Below, in pieces: positions 1-11,607 of a DNA stretch of 64,000 bases. The DNA is taken from assembly GCA_030447545.1 (NCBI GenBank), contig JAUJOV010000004.1:26214-90213 (forward strand), given 5' to 3'. Below the pieces are notes generated by a model, which saw only the letters and a program-made list of their open reading frames with translations, was not told the origin of the DNA and did not search any database. The first letter of the stretch is position 1; each line of letters opens with the position of its first letter. A program made the translations under genes and the position numbers. Source of the stretch: Sphingomicrobium sp. GTDB taxonomy: Bacteria; Pseudomonadota; Alphaproteobacteria; Sphingomonadales; Sphingomonadaceae.

Positions 1-1
1 G

Positions 2-433
2 GTGCTGGACCGCGCCTTCCGGTCCGGCGGCTACCCGCTGGTCGAGGGCTATACCCGCGACGACTATCGCAGGAGCTTCGCCAAGATGATCGACCTGGTC
101 GGCGCGCTGCACCGGGCAGGAGTGCCGATCGTCGCCGGCACCGACGGCTGGGGCATCGAGCTGGTCCGCGAGCTGGAGCTCTACGAGAAGGCGGGAATGA
201 CCCGCGCCGAAGCGCTGCAGACGGCGACGATCGTCCCGGCGCGGGTGGTCGGCGCGGACAAGCGCACCGGCTCGATCGCAGTCGGCAAGGAAGCCGACCT
301 GGTACTGGTGGACGGCGATGCGTCGAAGGACCTCGGCGCGCTTCGCCGCACCCTCGTGGTGGTCAGCGACGGCTATGTCATGGATGCGGACGAGTTGCGC
401 AAGGCGGCGGGCTACACCGGGCGCCCGAAGTAG
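2..433 (+). CDS. Amidohydrolase family protein, C-terminal part (5' end outside window)
   Basis: ORF GVPIVAGTDGWG...AGMTRAEALQTATIVPARVVGADKRTGSIAVGKEADLVLVDGD, typical of the C-terminus of metal-dependent amidohydrolases. Confidence 0.8.
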   Translation: MLDRAFRSGGYPLVEGYTRDDYRRSFAKMIDLVGALHRAGVPIVAGTDGWGIELVRELELYEKAGMTRAEALQTATIVPARVVGADKRTGSIAVGKEADLVLVDGDASKDLGALRRTLVVVSDGYVMDADELRKAAGYTGRPK

Positions 434-507
434 GTCGCCCGGCCCGATTGAAAGCGGGCGCGCGCCTCTCTACCTATCGCCCCGCTTCGTTGTTCAGGGG
501 AAACGAG

Positions 508-1116
508 ATGACCGCAGTGCGTCGCTTCGGGTTGCTGGCACCTCTTGCCGCTGTCGCTCTTGCGGGCTGCGGCCTCAACGCCGTCCCGACCGCCGAGGAG
601 CGGGTCAACGCCGAGTTCGCCAACCTCGAGGCCGAGTACCAGCGCCGCAACGACCTGATCGGCAATCTGGTCGAGACCGTTCGCGGTGCGGCGAAGGGCG
701 AGGAGCAGATCCTGACGCGCATTACCGAGGCGCGCGCCAGGGCGACCTCGGTCAACCTCAGTCCCGACCAGCTCGACAATCCCGAAGCGGTGCGGGCCTA
801 CAACCAGGCGCAGGCCGGCCTGTCGCAGGCCCGAAGCCTGCTCGGCACGATGATCGTCGAACGCTATCCGCAGCTTCAGAGCCAAGGCCGTTTCGCCGAC
901 CTGATGGTGGCGCTCGAAGGGACCGAGAACCGCATCCGCACCCAGCGCCGCGACTACAATGAGGCGGTTCGGCAGTACAACACGACCATCCGCACCTTCC
1001 CCAATGCGATCGGCGCGAAGATCTTCTACGGCGCCGAGCCCAAGGTGCCGTTCGAGGCTGCCGAAGGCGCCGAGCAGGCGCCACGCGTAGATTTCGGCAC
1101 CGGCAACGCGAGCTGA
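508..1116 (+). CDS. LemA family lipoprotein
   Basis: Lipobox LAGCG; RRNDLIGNLVETVRGAAKGEEQILTRITEARARA and YNTTIRTFPN motifs of LemA. Confidence 0.9.
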   Translation: MTAVRRFGLLAPLAAVALAGCGLNAVPTAEERVNAEFANLEAEYQRRNDLIGNLVETVRGAAKGEEQILTRITEARARATSVNLSPDQLDNPEAVRAYNQAQAGLSQARSLLGTMIVERYPQLQSQGRFADLMVALEGTENRIRTQRRDYNEAVRQYNTTIRTFPNAIGAKIFYGAEPKVPFEAAEGAEQAPRVDFGTGNAS

Positions 1117-1128
1117 GGCGCGCACCCA

Positions 1129-1206
1129 TTCGTCATCGCGAGGAGCGCAGCGGCTTGGGCGTACAGCGACTCATCCTGGATTGCTTCGCTGCGCTCGCAA
1201 TGATTG
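1129..1206. repeat. REP-like imperfect palindromic element (TCGTCATCGCGAGGAGCGCAGCGG ... CTTCGCTGCGCTCGCAATGATTG)
   Basis: Imperfect inverted repeat read directly; resembles the dispersed CGTCATTGCGAGGAGC...GCAATGACG repeat known in alphaproteobacteria. Confidence 0.7.
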
Positions 1207-2018
1207 TGGCGCTGCTGTTCGCCGCGCCCGCAGCCGCCCAGACCTTCCCCGAGCTCACCGGCCGAGTCGTCGACCAGGCGAACCTGCTCAGCCCCGAGCA
1301 GGAGCTCGACCTTTCGACCAAGTCGCAGGCCCTCGAGGCGCAGAGCAAGCGGCAGTTCGTCGTTGCGACCGTTCCCAGCCTCCAGGGATATGAGATCGAG
1401 GATTACGGCTACCGGCTCGGCCGCCACTGGGGCATCGGCAGCAAGGAGGAGGACGACGGAGTGATCCTCCTCGTCGCGCCCAACGAGAAGAAGGTACGAA
1501 TCGAGACCGGCTATGGCGCGGAAGGCTTCCTTCCCGACATCCTCGCCGGCCGGATCATCCGCGACGTCATCCTTCCGCGCTTCCGCGCAGGCGACGTGCC
1601 GGGCGGGATCATGGCCGGCGCCGACGCGATCCTGCGGCAGATGTCGCTCCCGTCCGATGAGGCCGAACGCAACGTCGCCGAGGCCGAGCGAAGCCAGGCG
1701 CAGCCCGCCCAGCAGGGCGGCGGTTTCCTTCCCGTCATCTTCATCATGATCATCGCCTTCATGATGCTCGGATCGCTGGGCCGAAGGGCGCAGGGACGGC
1801 GCTACCGGCGCGGCCGCCGCGGGCGCGGGTTCGACAGCGGCGACGCCGCAATCCTGCTCTGGGGCCTCAGCGCGCTGAGCCAATCGCGCGGCCGCGGCGG
1901 CTGGGGCGGCTGGGGCGGCGGCGGCGGCTTCGGCGGCTTCGGCGGGGGCGGCGGGTTCGGCGGCTTTTCGGGCGGGGGCGGCGGCTTCGGCGGCGGCGGC
2001 GCTTCGGGGGGCTGGTGA
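1155..2018 (+). CDS. TPM domain-containing protein (YgcG family), Gly-rich C-terminus; start may be ATG at 1200
   Basis: FPELTGRVVDQANLLSPEQELDLSTKSQALEAQSKRQFVVATVPSLQGYEIEDYGYRLGRHWGIG; TM segment; GGWGGWGGGGGFGGFGG tail. Confidence 0.9.
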   Translation: MGVQRLILDCFAALAMIVALLFAAPAAAQTFPELTGRVVDQANLLSPEQELDLSTKSQALEAQSKRQFVVATVPSLQGYEIEDYGYRLGRHWGIGSKEEDDGVILLVAPNEKKVRIETGYGAEGFLPDILAGRIIRDVILPRFRAGDVPGGIMAGADAILRQMSLPSDEAERNVAEAERSQAQPAQQGGGFLPVIFIMIIAFMMLGSLGRRAQGRRYRRGRRGRGFDSGDAAILLWGLSALSQSRGRGGWGGWGGGGGFGGFGGGGGFGGFSGGGGGFGGGGASGGW

Positions 2019-2689
2019 TGCATCTCAGTCACGAGGATCATGCAAAGGTCAGCGCGGCGATCGCTGCCGCGGAATCCAGCAGCGATGGGGAGATCGTCGC
2101 GGTCGTGAGCGACTGCAGCGACCCCTATCACGACGTTGCGCTTCACTGGGCGGTGCTGGTGCTGATCGCCACGATCGCAATCTTCGCGGCGGCGCCGCAG
2201 GTGCTTCACTTCTGGCGCGACACATTGCTCGGCGGCTGGCGGCCGGAGCCCGGATTCGGTGAGCTGCTGACGCTGGCGATGATCCTTGCGGTGGCGAAAT
2301 ACACCGCGGTGCTGCTGATCCTGCGGTACAAGCCGCTGCGGCTCGCGCTGACTCCGCGCGCCACCAAGGCGCGGCGCGTCCGCCGCCGCGCGATCGCGAC
2401 CTTCAAGGCGGGCGCCGAGCGGCGAACCATCGGCCGCACCGGCATCCTCATCTATCTGTCGATGGGCGAGCACCGCGCCGAGATCGTCGCCGACGAGGCG
2501 ATCACGAAAGTGACTAGTCCCGAAACCTGGGGTGAGGCGATGGCGGCGCTGCTGGTCGAGGTGAAGACGGGTCGGCCGGCCGACGGCATCGTCGCAGCGG
2601 GGGAGAAGGTGGGGGCGGTGCTTGCCGAGCACTTCCCGCGCTCCGCCGAGGACACCAACGAAAGTCCCGACAAGCTGATCGAGCTATGA
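2015..2689 (+). CDS. TPM domain-containing membrane protein (second TPM paralog)
   Basis: Overlaps upstream TPM gene stop; ISAAIAAAESSSDGEIVAVVSDCSD...GILIYLSMGEHRAEIVADEAI. Confidence 0.85.
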   Translation: MMHLSHEDHAKVSAAIAAAESSSDGEIVAVVSDCSDPYHDVALHWAVLVLIATIAIFAAAPQVLHFWRDTLLGGWRPEPGFGELLTLAMILAVAKYTAVLLILRYKPLRLALTPRATKARRVRRRAIATFKAGAERRTIGRTGILIYLSMGEHRAEIVADEAITKVTSPETWGEAMAALLVEVKTGRPADGIVAAGEKVGAVLAEHFPRSAEDTNESPDKLIEL

Positions 2690-3201
2690 TCGAGGACGCC
2701 GACGCTCCGCTCGAGACCATGTGGCGCGGCAAATATGTGAGCGCCCTCAAGCGCGGCCGCTGGGAGTATGTGTCGCGCACCGGCAGCACCAACGCAGTCG
2801 TCGTGCTCGCCGAGCACGACGGCAAGGTGATCCTCGTCGAGCAGTACCGCGTGCCCGTCGGCGGCCGCTGCCTCGAGCTTCCCGCGGGCCTGGTCGGCGA
2901 CGAGGACCCGGACGCGACCGTCGAGGACACCGCCGTCAAGGAGCTCGAAGAGGAGACCGGCTTCACCGCCGAGCGGATCGAGCGGCTCGGAGAGTTCCAC
3001 AGCTCGCCAGGAATGCTCGCCGAAAGCTTTACGCTGGTGCGCGCGCACGGGGTCCGCAGGATCGGCGAGGGCGGCGGCACGCATGAGGAGGACATTGCCG
3101 TCCACCTCGTCGCGCGTTCCGATGTTCCCGACTTCGTCCGGCAGCGTCGTGACGCCGGAGCAGCCGTGGACGTGAAGCTGCTGATCTTCATGAACTTCTG
3201 A
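2686..3201 (+). CDS. NUDIX hydrolase (ADP-ribose pyrophosphatase-like)
   Basis: Nudix-box-like DATVEDTAVKELEEETGFTAERIERLGEF; LVEQYRVPVGGRCLELPAG. Confidence 0.9.
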   Translation: MIEDADAPLETMWRGKYVSALKRGRWEYVSRTGSTNAVVVLAEHDGKVILVEQYRVPVGGRCLELPAGLVGDEDPDATVEDTAVKELEEETGFTAERIERLGEFHSSPGMLAESFTLVRAHGVRRIGEGGGTHEEDIAVHLVARSDVPDFVRQRRDAGAAVDVKLLIFMNF

Positions 3202-3316
3202 GCCGTGCGGTCAGTCTGGGTTCACTCGGCTATGCCAATGTGCGGTCACGATTGTGGGCTTGGCCGAGCCCGCCGCGCTTCCTACAGCGCGCTCAGCATT
3301 TACGAAGGGTGTTTTC

Positions 3317-5548
<2,232 letters not shown>

Positions 5549-5554
5549 GCGAGG

Positions 5555-6432
5555 CTAGCCTGGCCAGTTGAACGCCTGTGCGCTGCGCACCATCGCCGCG
5601 GTCGACTGGCTGAACGGCCGGCCCGGGACGCTGAGCAACGCGACCGTCCGCTCGATTGCCGGGTCGACGATCGGGCGCTGGACGAGCTCGGGAACCGTGA
5701 CCGAATATTCGGGCATTACCGCAATGCCGATGCGCGCGAGCACCATCGCCTGGACCCAGTCCTCGCGCTCCGAGCGGAAGCGCGCATAGAGCTCGACCTT
5801 GCAGTCGCCGCACACCGCGGTGAACATCTCGCGCATCTCGCACGAGAGGCGGTCGACATAGGCTGGCCCGACAGGTCCCTGAGCGCGACGCTGTTGCGCA
5901 AGGCCAGCGGATGGTCGGGCGGAAGCACGGCGACATATTTCTCGCTGTACAGCGGGTGCGCGTGGAAGCTCCTGGGCACGCCCTCGAACGGATTGACGAT
6001 CGCAAGGTCGAGCTTGCCCTCGTCGAGCTGGTTGATGATCTCGCCGAGCGCGCCCTCGGTGACCTCGACCTCGACCCCCTCGAAGCTCGACTGGAAAGCC
6101 GCGAGATAGCGCGCCAGCCGGACGGAGCCGATCGTGCCCAGCACGCCGAGGCGCACCGGCACCTTGTCGAGCAGCCGGTAGTCCTGCGCGATGCTCTGGG
6201 CGCGCTCGGCCTGCTCCTGCATCTGGCGAAGCGTCGGCAGGATCGAACGGCCGAAGTCGCTCAGGCGGATGCGCTTGCCCTCTCGCGTAAAGATCGATGC
6301 TCCGAGCTCGTCTTCGAGGCTCTTGACCGCCTTGGTCAGCGCCGGCTGCGAGACGTTGCAGCGCTCGGCCGCGCGTGTGAAGTTCAGGGTCTCGGCCGCC
6401 GCGAGCACATAGCGGATCTGGAACAGCTCCAT
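5555..6432 (-). CDS. LysR family transcriptional regulator (frameshifted near 5870)
   Basis: MELFQIRYVLAAAETLNFTRAAERCNVSQPALTKAVKSLEDELG HTH; C-terminal half (LSCEMREMFTAVCGDCKVELYARFRSEREDWVQAMVLARIGIAVMPEY) continues in another frame. Confidence 0.85.
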
Positions 6433-6553
6433 CGCGTGCCCCTTTACTCCGGTGGGCTTCCGATAACCGCCGGTTATCCAACAATGCCCAACTTTTTCTG
6501 TCGGCGCACCCCCTGAAGCGGTAATTTCGCGGCAAGACAGGAGGAGAAAAGCC

Positions 6554-6817
6554 ATGTCGGTGTTCATGGTCGAACGTGATCTCAAGGGAATTGCGATTGC
6601 CGATCTCGCCGGCGCGCAGAAGGCCGCGATCGGCAAGGCCGAGGAGATGCGCCAGCAGGGCTGCAACGTCCGCTACATCCGCACCACCTTCGCCCCCGAG
6701 GACGGCCGCTGCATGTGCCTGTTCGAGTCGAGCTCGGAAGCGGACGTGAAGCGCCTCAACCACGAGGCCGGGCTGCCTTACAACCGGGTCGTGCCCGCTC
6801 TCGACCTGACGCCCTGA
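6554..6817 (+). CDS. DUF4242 (SCO4226-like) domain protein
   Basis: MSVFMVERDLKGIAIADLAGAQKAAIGKAEEMRQQGCNVRYIRTTFAPEDGRCMCLFES. Confidence 0.75.
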   Translation: MSVFMVERDLKGIAIADLAGAQKAAIGKAEEMRQQGCNVRYIRTTFAPEDGRCMCLFESSSEADVKRLNHEAGLPYNRVVPALDLTP

Positions 6818-6860
6818 TCGGGAGCGGTGAACCGCCGCGGGGCCGGCGCGTTGCTGTCCC

Positions 6861-7712
6861 ATGGCTCGCCTGATCCACCTTTCCGATCTTCATTTCGGTG
6901 CCCACGATCCGCGGCTGGTCGAGGCGGTCGCCGCCCGCGTCGACGAGGAGAAGCCCGACCTCGTCGTCATCAGCGGCGACTTCACCCAGCGCGCGCGCAC
7001 CGCCCAGTTCGAGGAGGCTTGCCGCTTCCTCGACCGGCTTCGCGAAGCGGGTCATGATGTGCTCGCCGTCCCCGGCAACCACGATGTGCCGCTGTACGAC
7101 GTGCTCCGCCGCTTCCTCTCGCCGCTGACCCGCTACAAGCGCTTCATCGACGACAGCCTGTGCCCGTTCCACGAGCTTCCCGGGGCTACGGTGCTCGGAA
7201 TCAACACCGCGCGCTCGCTGACCTTCAAGGACGGGCGGATCAGCCACGAGCAGATGAGCTTCATCCGCGACACCTTCGCCCGGACGGACCCCGAGGCGAT
7301 CCGGGTGCTGGTCACGCACCACCCCTTGTTCGCCTTGCCCGTCGGCGAGACAGGCGAGGTCGCGCGCGCGGTCGGCCGCCGCGAGCGTGCGCTCGACGCG
7401 CTCGCCGATGCGGGCGGCGACCTGCTGCGCGCCGGCCCTCAACACACGACCGCGATCCACCGCGCGCGCGCCCACGCGACCCGCGCCGGGGCGGCGCGGG
7501 GCGGTCCGGCGGGCCCCCCGACCTCGACGCGGGTTCGCGACGAGGAGCAGAGCTTCAACCGCATCGACATCGACGGCAAGGCGGTGATCCTGACGGTGCA
7601 GACGTGGCACGAAGACAGGTTCGCCTCCGCAGCCGAGCAGAGGTTCGAGCTCGAGGACGGCCACTGGCGCATCGCGGGCGCCGAGAAGAAGCTCGACGAG
7701 CCGGCGCACTAA
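6861..7712 (+). CDS. Calcineurin-like metallophosphoesterase (likely local compensating frameshifts ~7435-7520)
   Basis: LIHLSDLHFGAHD, VVISGDFTQRAR, VPGNHDVPLY motifs; expected GHxH segment appears garbled (LLRAGPQHTTAIHRARAH). Confidence 0.88.
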   Translation: MARLIHLSDLHFGAHDPRLVEAVAARVDEEKPDLVVISGDFTQRARTAQFEEACRFLDRLREAGHDVLAVPGNHDVPLYDVLRRFLSPLTRYKRFIDDSLCPFHELPGATVLGINTARSLTFKDGRISHEQMSFIRDTFARTDPEAIRVLVTHHPLFALPVGETGEVARAVGRRERALDALADAGGDLLRAGPQHTTAIHRARAHATRAGAARGGPAGPPTSTRVRDEEQSFNRIDIDGKAVILTVQTWHEDRFASAAEQRFELEDGHWRIAGAEKKLDEPAH

Positions 7713-7746
7713 TGGCTCCAGCGCCCCTCGCTTAGACAAGCGCCCC

Positions 7747-8606
7747 ATGGCCGGCGCCGACACCCAGTTCGACGTGAACGACTTCGTCCGCGCGCGTGCT
7801 CGCCGAGGACCTGGGCTCGGGCGGCGACGTCACGTCGGCCGCGACCATCGCCGCAGACGCGCGCTTTTCGGCCGAGCTCGCCTGCCGCGAACCGATCACG
7901 CTGGCCGGGCTCGAGGTGGCCGCAGCCTTCTTCTGCGCGCTCGACCGGGACGTTCAGATCGAGCGGCTCGCCTCCGACGGCGATGGGCTCGAAGCAGGCG
8001 CGGTCCTGATGCGCCTCGAAGGCAATGCCCGCGCAATGCTGGCCGCCGAGCGCTCGGCGCTCAACACGCTCCAGCATCTGTCGGGCATCGCCATTCTCAC
8101 GCCGATACGTCGATGCGATCGCGGGCACCGGCGCAACCCTGCTCGACACGCGCAAGACCATCCGGGCCTGAGGCTGCTCGACAAATATGCGGCGCGCATG
8201 GGCGGGGCCGAAAACCACCGGATGCGACTCGACGACGGCGTGCTGATCAAGGACAATCATATCGCGGTCGCCGGCGGGATCGCCGAGGCGGTGCAGGCCC
8301 GCGAAGGCGGCAAGCCTGCGCCTCGCGGTCCAGGTCGAGGTCGACCGGCTCGACCAGATCGAGCCCGCCCTTGAGGCCGGCGCCGACCGGCTGCTGCTCG
8401 ACAATATGCCCCCCGACGTGCTGCGCGACGCGGTTGCGCTGGTCGCCGGCCGCGTGCCGCTCGAGGCATCCGGTGGAGTGACACTCGAGACCATCCGCGC
8501 GATCGCGCAGACCGGCGTCGACTATATCTCCGTGGGCCGCATCACCCAGTCGGCCCCGGCCGTCGACATCGGCCTCGACTACAGGCTTGCGGCGCCGGAC
8601 GCTTAG
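7747..8606 (+). CDS. nadC: Nicotinate-nucleotide pyrophosphorylase (carboxylating), with at least 3 frameshifts
   Basis: VLAEDLGSGGDVTSAATI; AERSALNTLQHLSGIA; LLDTRKTIPGLR (reconstructed); RLDDGVLIKDNHI; LLLDNMPPDVLRDAV; EASGGVTLETIRAIAQTGVDYISVG. Confidence 0.9.
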
Positions 8607-8623
8607 GAACCGCCAACGGGCCA

Positions 8624-10085
8624 GTGAATTGTTCGCATCTGCGTCGCGGCGTCCTATATGGGCGCCGAACCCACTCGGGAGAAACGCGCGTCAAGGGGCT
8701 CCAGCCCATCCAATATGCCGGGCAAGAGGTCTGGCCGCTGATCGAAGGCAAGGGCGTCTCGGCGACAAACCATGCAAGCTCGGGCGCCTGGGCGGCGGCC
8801 GGCGGCATCGGCACGGTCTCGGCGGTCAACGCCGACAGCTACGACCCCGAAGGGCGCATCATCCCCCAGGTCTACCAGGGGATGACCCGCCGCGAGCGGC
8901 ACGAGGAGCTGATCCACTACGGCATCGAAGGCGCCGTCGCGCAGATCGAGCGCGCCTATGAGATCGCCGACGGCAAGGGGCTGCTCAACGTCAACGTGCT
9001 GTGGGAAATGGGCGGCGCGCAGACCATCCTCCACGGCCTGCTCGAGCGCACCCGCGGCAAGGTCGCCGGGGTCACCTGCGGCGCCGGAATGCCCTACAAG
9101 TTGAGCGAGATCGCCGCCTCCTACGGCGTCTATTACCTGCCCATCATCAGTTCGGGCCGCGCCTTCCGCGCGCTGTGGACGCGCGCCTATTCGAAGGCCG
9201 CCGAGTGGCTCGGCGGGGTGGTCTATGAGGATCCATGGCTGGCCGGCGGCCACAATGGCCTCAGCAATGCCGAGGACCCGCGCCAGCCAGGGGACCTATC
9301 CGCGGGTCAAGGAGCTGCGTGAGACCATGAGCGAAGGGGGCATCCCCGACAGCGTCCCGATCGTCATGGCCGGCGGCGTCTGGCGCCTGGACGAGTGGGA
9401 GCACTGGATCGACAATCCCGAGCTCGGCCAGATCGCATTCCAGTTCGGCACCCGCCCGCTGCTCACGCAGGAAAGCCCGATTCCGCCGGGATGGAAGGAG
9501 CGGCTGATGACGCTCGAGGAAGGCGACGTGCTCCTGCACCGCTTTTCGCCCACGGGCTTCTATTCGTCGGCCGTGCGCACGCCCTTCCTTCGCAACCTCG
9601 AAGCGCGCAGCGAGCGCCAGATCGCCTTCACCAAGGAATCGATCGGCGATCATGCGTTCGAGCTCGACGTCGGCATCGGCACCAAGAAGAATTACTGGGT
9701 CACCAAGGGCGACCTGCAGCACGCGCGCGAATGGCATGCCCAAGGCTTCACCCGGGCGATGAAGACCCCCGACGACACGCTCGTGTTCGTCACTCCGGAG
9801 GAAGAGAAGATCATCCGCCGCGACCAGGCCGAATGCATGGGCTGCCTGTCGCAATGCGCCTTCTCGTCCTGGGCCGACAATGAAGAATCGACCGGCCGCC
9901 TCGCCGACCCGCGGTCTTTCTGCATCCAGAAGACGCTCCAGGACATCGCCCACGGCGGCCATGTCGACGACAATCTGATGTTCGCCGGCCATTCGGCCTT
10001 CCGATTCAAGAGCGACCCCTTCTATTCCAACGGCTTCGTGCCTACGGTGAAGCAATTGGTGGACCGCATCCTGACGGGGGCCTGA
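8624..10085 (+). CDS. NAD(P)H-dependent flavin oxidoreductase / nitronate monooxygenase-like (frameshift ~9285)
   Basis: YAGQEVWPLIEGKGVSATNHASSGAWAAAGGIGTVSAVNADSYD; GVTCGAGMPYKLSEIAA; PIVMAGGVWRLDEWE; two overlapping ORFs join. Confidence 0.85.
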
Positions 10086-10090
10086 GCCAG

Positions 10091-10563
10091 GTGAAACGGG
10101 GGGTAATCGCTGCAGTCATTCTCGCGCTGGCGGTGCCCGCCGCCGCGCAGGACAAGCAGCCGCCCTACTGGGCGTCGATCGCATCGGGCGAAGCGATGAT
10201 GCGCACGGGGCCTGGCAGAACTATCCCGGCATCTGGCTGTACAACCGCCGAGACCTGCCGATCCGGGTGGTCAAAACCTACCCCAACTGGCGGATGATCG
10301 AGGACCCGGACGGCGACCGCGGCTGGATGCTGGTTAGCCTGCTCAGTGACCAGCGCACCGCGATCGTCAGGCCCGGCGACCCGCGCCCGATCCATGCCGA
10401 AGCGTCAGCCACCAGCCCAGTCCGTTATCGGGCCGAACATGGCGTCGTCGGCCGCATCCAACACTGCCGCAACGGCTGGTGCCGCATTGCCGTCGGCAGA
10501 CGCGAAGGCTTCATCAGCACGTCTGACATCTGGGGGGTGGGTGCCAACGAGACTGTCGACTGA
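10091..10563 (+). CDS. SH3-like domain periplasmic protein (frameshift ~10215-10260)
   Basis: N-terminal signal peptide; MMRTGPG-(N)YPGIWLYNRRDLPIRVVKTYPNWRMIEDPDGDRGWMLVSLLS once frame corrected. Confidence 0.8.
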
Positions 10564-10566
10564 TCG

Positions 10567-11336
10567 TCACATCTCAAACAACATGCGCCCCATCCACAGC
10601 GCCATTCCAATCATCATCAGATTCTCGGTCAGCGAGATGAAGCCGAGCGGCACGTTGCTGGATCCGCCGACGCAGGCGCATTTGAGCTCCCGCTTGTCGA
10701 CATAGACCGCCTTGAACACCGAGACGGCACCGACAGTGCCGATGAAAAGAGCCATCGGGACGGACAGCCAGTTCAGGGCTCCGGCAACCATCAGCACGCC
10801 CGCGGTGCCCTCGGCGAACGGGTAAACGTAGCTGTAGGGAACCCACCGTTTCGCCAGCAGATCGTAGTTCAGGAACATGGTCGCGAAAGATTCGATGTTC
10901 TGCAGCTTAAGGAGCGCCAGCACACACATGGAAAAGGCGATGAACCATTCGGCTCCCCGCACCGTGAACAGGCTTCCGGTCACGGCATAGCTGGCGGCGA
11001 GCGCCATCAGCGCCGTCATCGCGAACAGCGCGGCCACCGGCGTGTAGCTGGTCGCCTTCGGATCGCGGACCGGCTTACCAAGAAACGCCAGAAGGTCGTC
11101 GTAGCCGCCGATACGCTGCCCATCGATGAAGATTTGGGCGTCGTCGCGACGCCGTGCTGCGCCTTGAATGCGTCGGTTTCCTCGCGTGTCCTCAGATGAT
11201 GGTCTTCGACGTCGAAGCCCGACCGTTTGAGCATATCGACGGCTTTCAGACCGTAGGGGCAGGTGTGGTGCGGCATGACCATGCGGTGGATGACCGCCCT
11301 GCGCTCACTCTTCGGCGGGTTTGACATGTCCGACAT
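10567..11336 (-). CDS. Glutaredoxin domain fused to MauE/DoxX-like membrane domain (frameshift ~11130)
   Basis: HHTCPYGLKAVDMLKRSGFDVEDHHLRTREETDAFKAQHGVATTPK joins in the other frame to IFIDGQRIGGYDDLLAFLGKPVRDPKATSYTPVAALFAMTALMALAA...MauE-like TM region. Confidence 0.75.
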
Positions 11337-11365
11337 TGCAATCTCCTTGCGGATGAGTCGGCCCT

Positions 11366-11397
11366 TAGATACGGTCCGTACCGCGGTACGGAGTCAA
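11366..11397 (-). promoter_or_regulatory. MerR-type promoter/operator (TTGACT-N20-TATCTA with perfect 16-bp palindrome CCGTACCGCGGTACGG)
   Basis: TTGACTCCGTACCGCGGTACGGACCGTATCTA on minus strand; closely resembles mer operator TTGACTCCGTACATGAGTACGG. Confidence 0.75.
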
Positions 11398-11560
11398 GGC
11401 CTGACGATCGCCAGGCTCGCAGCGGCCGCGGGATCGGGCCTCGAGACGGTGCACTTGTAGCAGCGGCGCGGCCTGATCGAGACTCCAACGCGTAATGGCG
11501 GCATTCGCCGCTACGGCTCCCAACGGCGCGGCGCCTGCGGCATCCAATAGGCGCGGGGCG
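11397..11560 (+). pseudogene. Decayed/truncated merR-like regulator
   Basis: LTIARLAAAAGSGLETVHL*QRRGLIETPTRNGGIRRYGS: MerR N-terminal HTH with in-frame stop and no recognisable C-terminus. Confidence 0.65.
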
Positions 11561-11607
11561 GCGAGCTCCACGCTCGTTCAGATCAGGAGCTGAACATCTT
11601 TCGAACC

